Below are positions 52,770-53,975 of a stretch of DNA of 53,975 nucleotides, piece by piece (positions within the stretch are counted from its first letter, which is position 1; each line of letters starts with the position of its first letter). The translations under genes and the position numbers were made by a program. This DNA is from an uncultured Phascolarctobacterium sp. (GTDB taxonomy: Bacteria > Bacillota > Negativicutes > Acidaminococcales > Acidaminococcaceae). The stretch covers positions 1 through 53,975 of the forward strand of contig UQXH01000013.1 in assembly GCA_900545025.1 (NCBI GenBank), read 5' to 3'. The notes under the pieces were generated by a model. It searched no databases and was not told where the DNA came from. It was given only the letters and a program-made list of their open reading frames with translations.

Positions 52770-52783
52770 CAGATAATTATCTG
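52770..52783. promoter_or_regulatory. Palindrome CAGATAATTATCTG
   Basis: A perfect 14-bp palindrome, with partial extra ATCT/AGAT repeats beside it, between the att site and the XRE gene. It may be an operator or an integrase arm site. Confidence 0.35.
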
Positions 52784-52865
52784 ATAAATTTTATTAACTT
52801 TTTATATTCTGCTTCCTTTTTACAGATATAAGGTGCAGACAAGGTCTAAAATAAACTCAATATTG

Positions 52866-53096
52866 CTATACTCCGCCTCCAGCATCATTTCTCATTAATA
52901 ACTGATACTCAATCTTCAAAGCCTGTACTATAAGTAAAATCGTCTCAATATTATATGGTCCTTTTCCACACTCAATATCAGATATTCGTGAACGTGATAC
53001 CCCTGATGCATCTGAAAGTTCTTTTTGTGTCCACCCCTTTAATCTTCTATAGTATAAAATCTTTGCTCCTATTGCTTTATATTCTAATATAAACAT
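52866..53096 (-). CDS. XRE-family helix-turn-helix regulator
   Basis: 76 residues, almost only the HTH_3 domain: GAKILYYRRLKGWTQKELSDASGVSRSRISDIECGKGPYNIETILLIVQALKIEYQLL. Typical of small phage or plasmid repressors. It lies 186 bp from the tRNA fragment, which fits a lysogeny or excision regulator; its target is unknown. Confidence 0.85.
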   Translation of the reverse strand: MFILEYKAIGAKILYYRRLKGWTQKELSDASGVSRSRISDIECGKGPYNIETILLIVQALKIEYQLLMRNDAGGGV

Positions 53097-53225
53097 ATTT
53101 TACACTTCACTTTATTATATAATATTATGCTATCGACACACTAATTATCCTGTTGCATTTATCACATATACGTGCTTCTTATTTGATATTCTGCTTATTT
53201 ACCAATAATATATCTTCATTCTGAA

Positions 53226-53258
53226 AAAATTAATGCCAGCGATTAAATTCGCTGGCAT
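53226..53258 (-). terminator. Intrinsic terminator after the small phage-like gene
   Basis: A 9-bp stem ATGCCAGCG/CGCTGGCAT (53233-53241 with 53250-53258), then TTAATTTTTT on the minus strand. Confidence 0.8.
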
Positions 53259-53261
53259 CTT

Positions 53262-53540
53262 TCAATTCCAAAAATTTCTAATAATTTCCACCAGTTTATG
53301 TTTCTGCGATGCTCGCATCTTCTTCAGCGACTGCATTCCTTTCAGCATGGTATATATTTCTTCATCAGTCATGACCTTCAGGAACTTTCTCAACCGGATG
53401 ATAAGTATAATGGCAATACGTTCCATGGTTACTACGTCTTTGAAGTCTTCTACATCCTGCACCAGCTCTGCTATCAGCTGCTCTGACTTGCGCAGCATGT
53501 CATTGAAGATATAATTCTCTGACCTGCTCCAGTTCTTCAT
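53262..53540 (-). CDS. Small protein of unknown function in the element
   Basis: 92 residues from the ATG at 53540, which has GAAGGTG upstream. Mostly helical, charged, no signal peptide: ENYIFNDMLRKSEQLIAELVQDVEDFKDV and MLKGMQSLKKMRAS. I do not recognise it. It lies 13 bp downstream of the ERF-type gene and shares its terminator, so it is probably an accessory of the recombination module. Confidence 0.6.
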   Translation of the reverse strand: MKNWSRSENYIFNDMLRKSEQLIAELVQDVEDFKDVVTMERIAIILIIRLRKFLKVMTDEEIYTMLKGMQSLKKMRASQKHKLVEIIRNFWN

Positions 53541-53553
53541 GATTTCACCTTCT

Positions 53554-53975
53554 TTATGCTGCTCTGTTGGCTTTCTTCTGACAGTCCATGCAAAGCGGCT
53601 GTCCAAACCTGCTTACAGAAAACTGTACAACTTTCTCACTGGTTATCTCTTCGCCGCAGCCTGCGCAGATTGCCACTCCTTCACCCGCTGTTTTCTTTGG
53701 TGCAGCTTTTGGTTTAGTAGTAGCAGGTTTTATATTTTGCTGACTTTCAGTGCAGGTTGCTTCGTCAGTCTTACCATCCGCTTCCGGATCATCACCTGTA
53801 GCTATGCAAAGACTGAGCATGAAGGCATACTTGATTGCTGCCGTCTGTGCCTTCATCACAGCTTTATCGCCGGCATCCTGCCCGGAGCCTATACCAAATA
53901 AATCAACGCTTTCGCCGCTATCACTGTCGATTATATGCACTTGTACAGATACTGTTGCCAAATGCTCGGTGTTAC
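53554..53975 (-). CDS. ERF-family single-strand annealing protein, 5' end beyond window
   Basis: Partial: the frame is open to the window end, where it reads NTEHLATVSVQ. The visible C-terminal 140 residues have the ERF pattern: HIIDSDSGESVDLFGIGSGQDAGDKAVMKAQTAAIKYAFMLSLCIATGDDPE. A Lys/Pro/Thr/Ala-rich linker and a C-terminal zinc ribbon-like CAGCGE...CMDCQ follow. ERF proteins anneal single strands during phage recombination. No start codon can be assigned here. Confidence 0.8.
   Translation of the reverse strand, partial: NTEHLATVSVQVHIIDSDSGESVDLFGIGSGQDAGDKAVMKAQTAAIKYAFMLSLCIATGDDPEADGKTDEATCTESQQNIKPATTKPKAAPKKTAGEGVAICAGCGEEITSEKVVQFSVSRFGQPLCMDCQKKANRAA

Larger units (their letters stand above)
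52636..53975. mobile_element. Left part of an integrated phage or related element (cut by window end)
   Basis: Starts at the tRNA-Arg fragment and contains an XRE regulator, a small unknown gene and an ERF-type recombination gene, all on the minus strand. No integrase is visible in this part; it and the intact tRNA should lie beyond the right edge. Confidence 0.65.

Noticed and set aside
52636..53975. Integrase gene near the attachment site
   Set aside because: No tyrosine or serine recombinase motif in any frame between the tRNA fragment and the window end.
1..53975. CRISPR array, rRNA genes or insertion sequences
   Set aside because: No regularly spaced repeats, rRNA sequence or transposase was seen anywhere in the window.

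Overview
The window looks like a chromosomal segment of a diderm Firmicute of the class Negativicutes, possibly an Acidaminococcaceae member such as Phascolarctobacterium (the genus is inference). Two things support this. The gene order from mfd to lysS is the classic Firmicutes block (mfd, spoVB/murJ-like, mazG, divIC, yabR, tilS, hpt, ftsH, coaX, dusB, lysS). In addition, an intact type Va autotransporter requires an outer membrane.

Region 1 (1-26.3 kb) is almost entirely minus-strand housekeeping: argS-pyrG, sppA, glpX, mfd, a lipid flippase, mazG, HU, divIC, an S1 protein, tilS-hpt, ftsH, birA, coaX, dusB, and greA-lysS. Between dusB and greA lies an uncharacterised pair, one of which resembles cyanobacterial acyl-ACP reductase and keeps its cysteine. 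Most units end in clear intrinsic terminators. The sporulation genes that sit inside this block in Bacillus are absent.

Region 2 (26.3-33.9 kb, plus strand) holds a PutP-type symporter, then a complete phosphate uptake operon (pstS-C-A-B-phoU) behind a multi-repeat Pho-box-like promoter, then DUF3783, yajQ and DUF1232 genes. The pstS product has its two halves in permuted order.

Region 3 (33.9-43.7 kb, minus strand) holds a three-gene operon of exported proteins (cyclophilin-like lipoprotein, tandem carboxymuconolactone decarboxylase-like protein, cupin). It is followed by a complete histidine operon hisZGDCBHAF(IE) with an 18-bp inverted repeat in front of hisZ.

Region 4 (43.8-45 kb) is a yybP-ykoY-type manganese riboswitch with its expression-platform terminator, controlling a CaCA-family cation exchanger, which is therefore probably a Mn2+ exporter.

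Region 5 (45-52.6 kb) is more AT-rich and looks accessory: an RpiR regulator divergent from a dicarboxylate/amino-acid symporter plus class V aminotransferase cassette, then a 1094-residue autotransporter. It is flanked by two near-identical 36-bp terminator-like direct repeats.

Region 6 (52.6 kb to the end) starts with the 3' half of a tRNA-Arg(CCU) gene, the usual signature of an integration site. It continues into phage-like DNA (XRE regulator, a small unknown protein, an ERF-type annealing protein cut by the window end).
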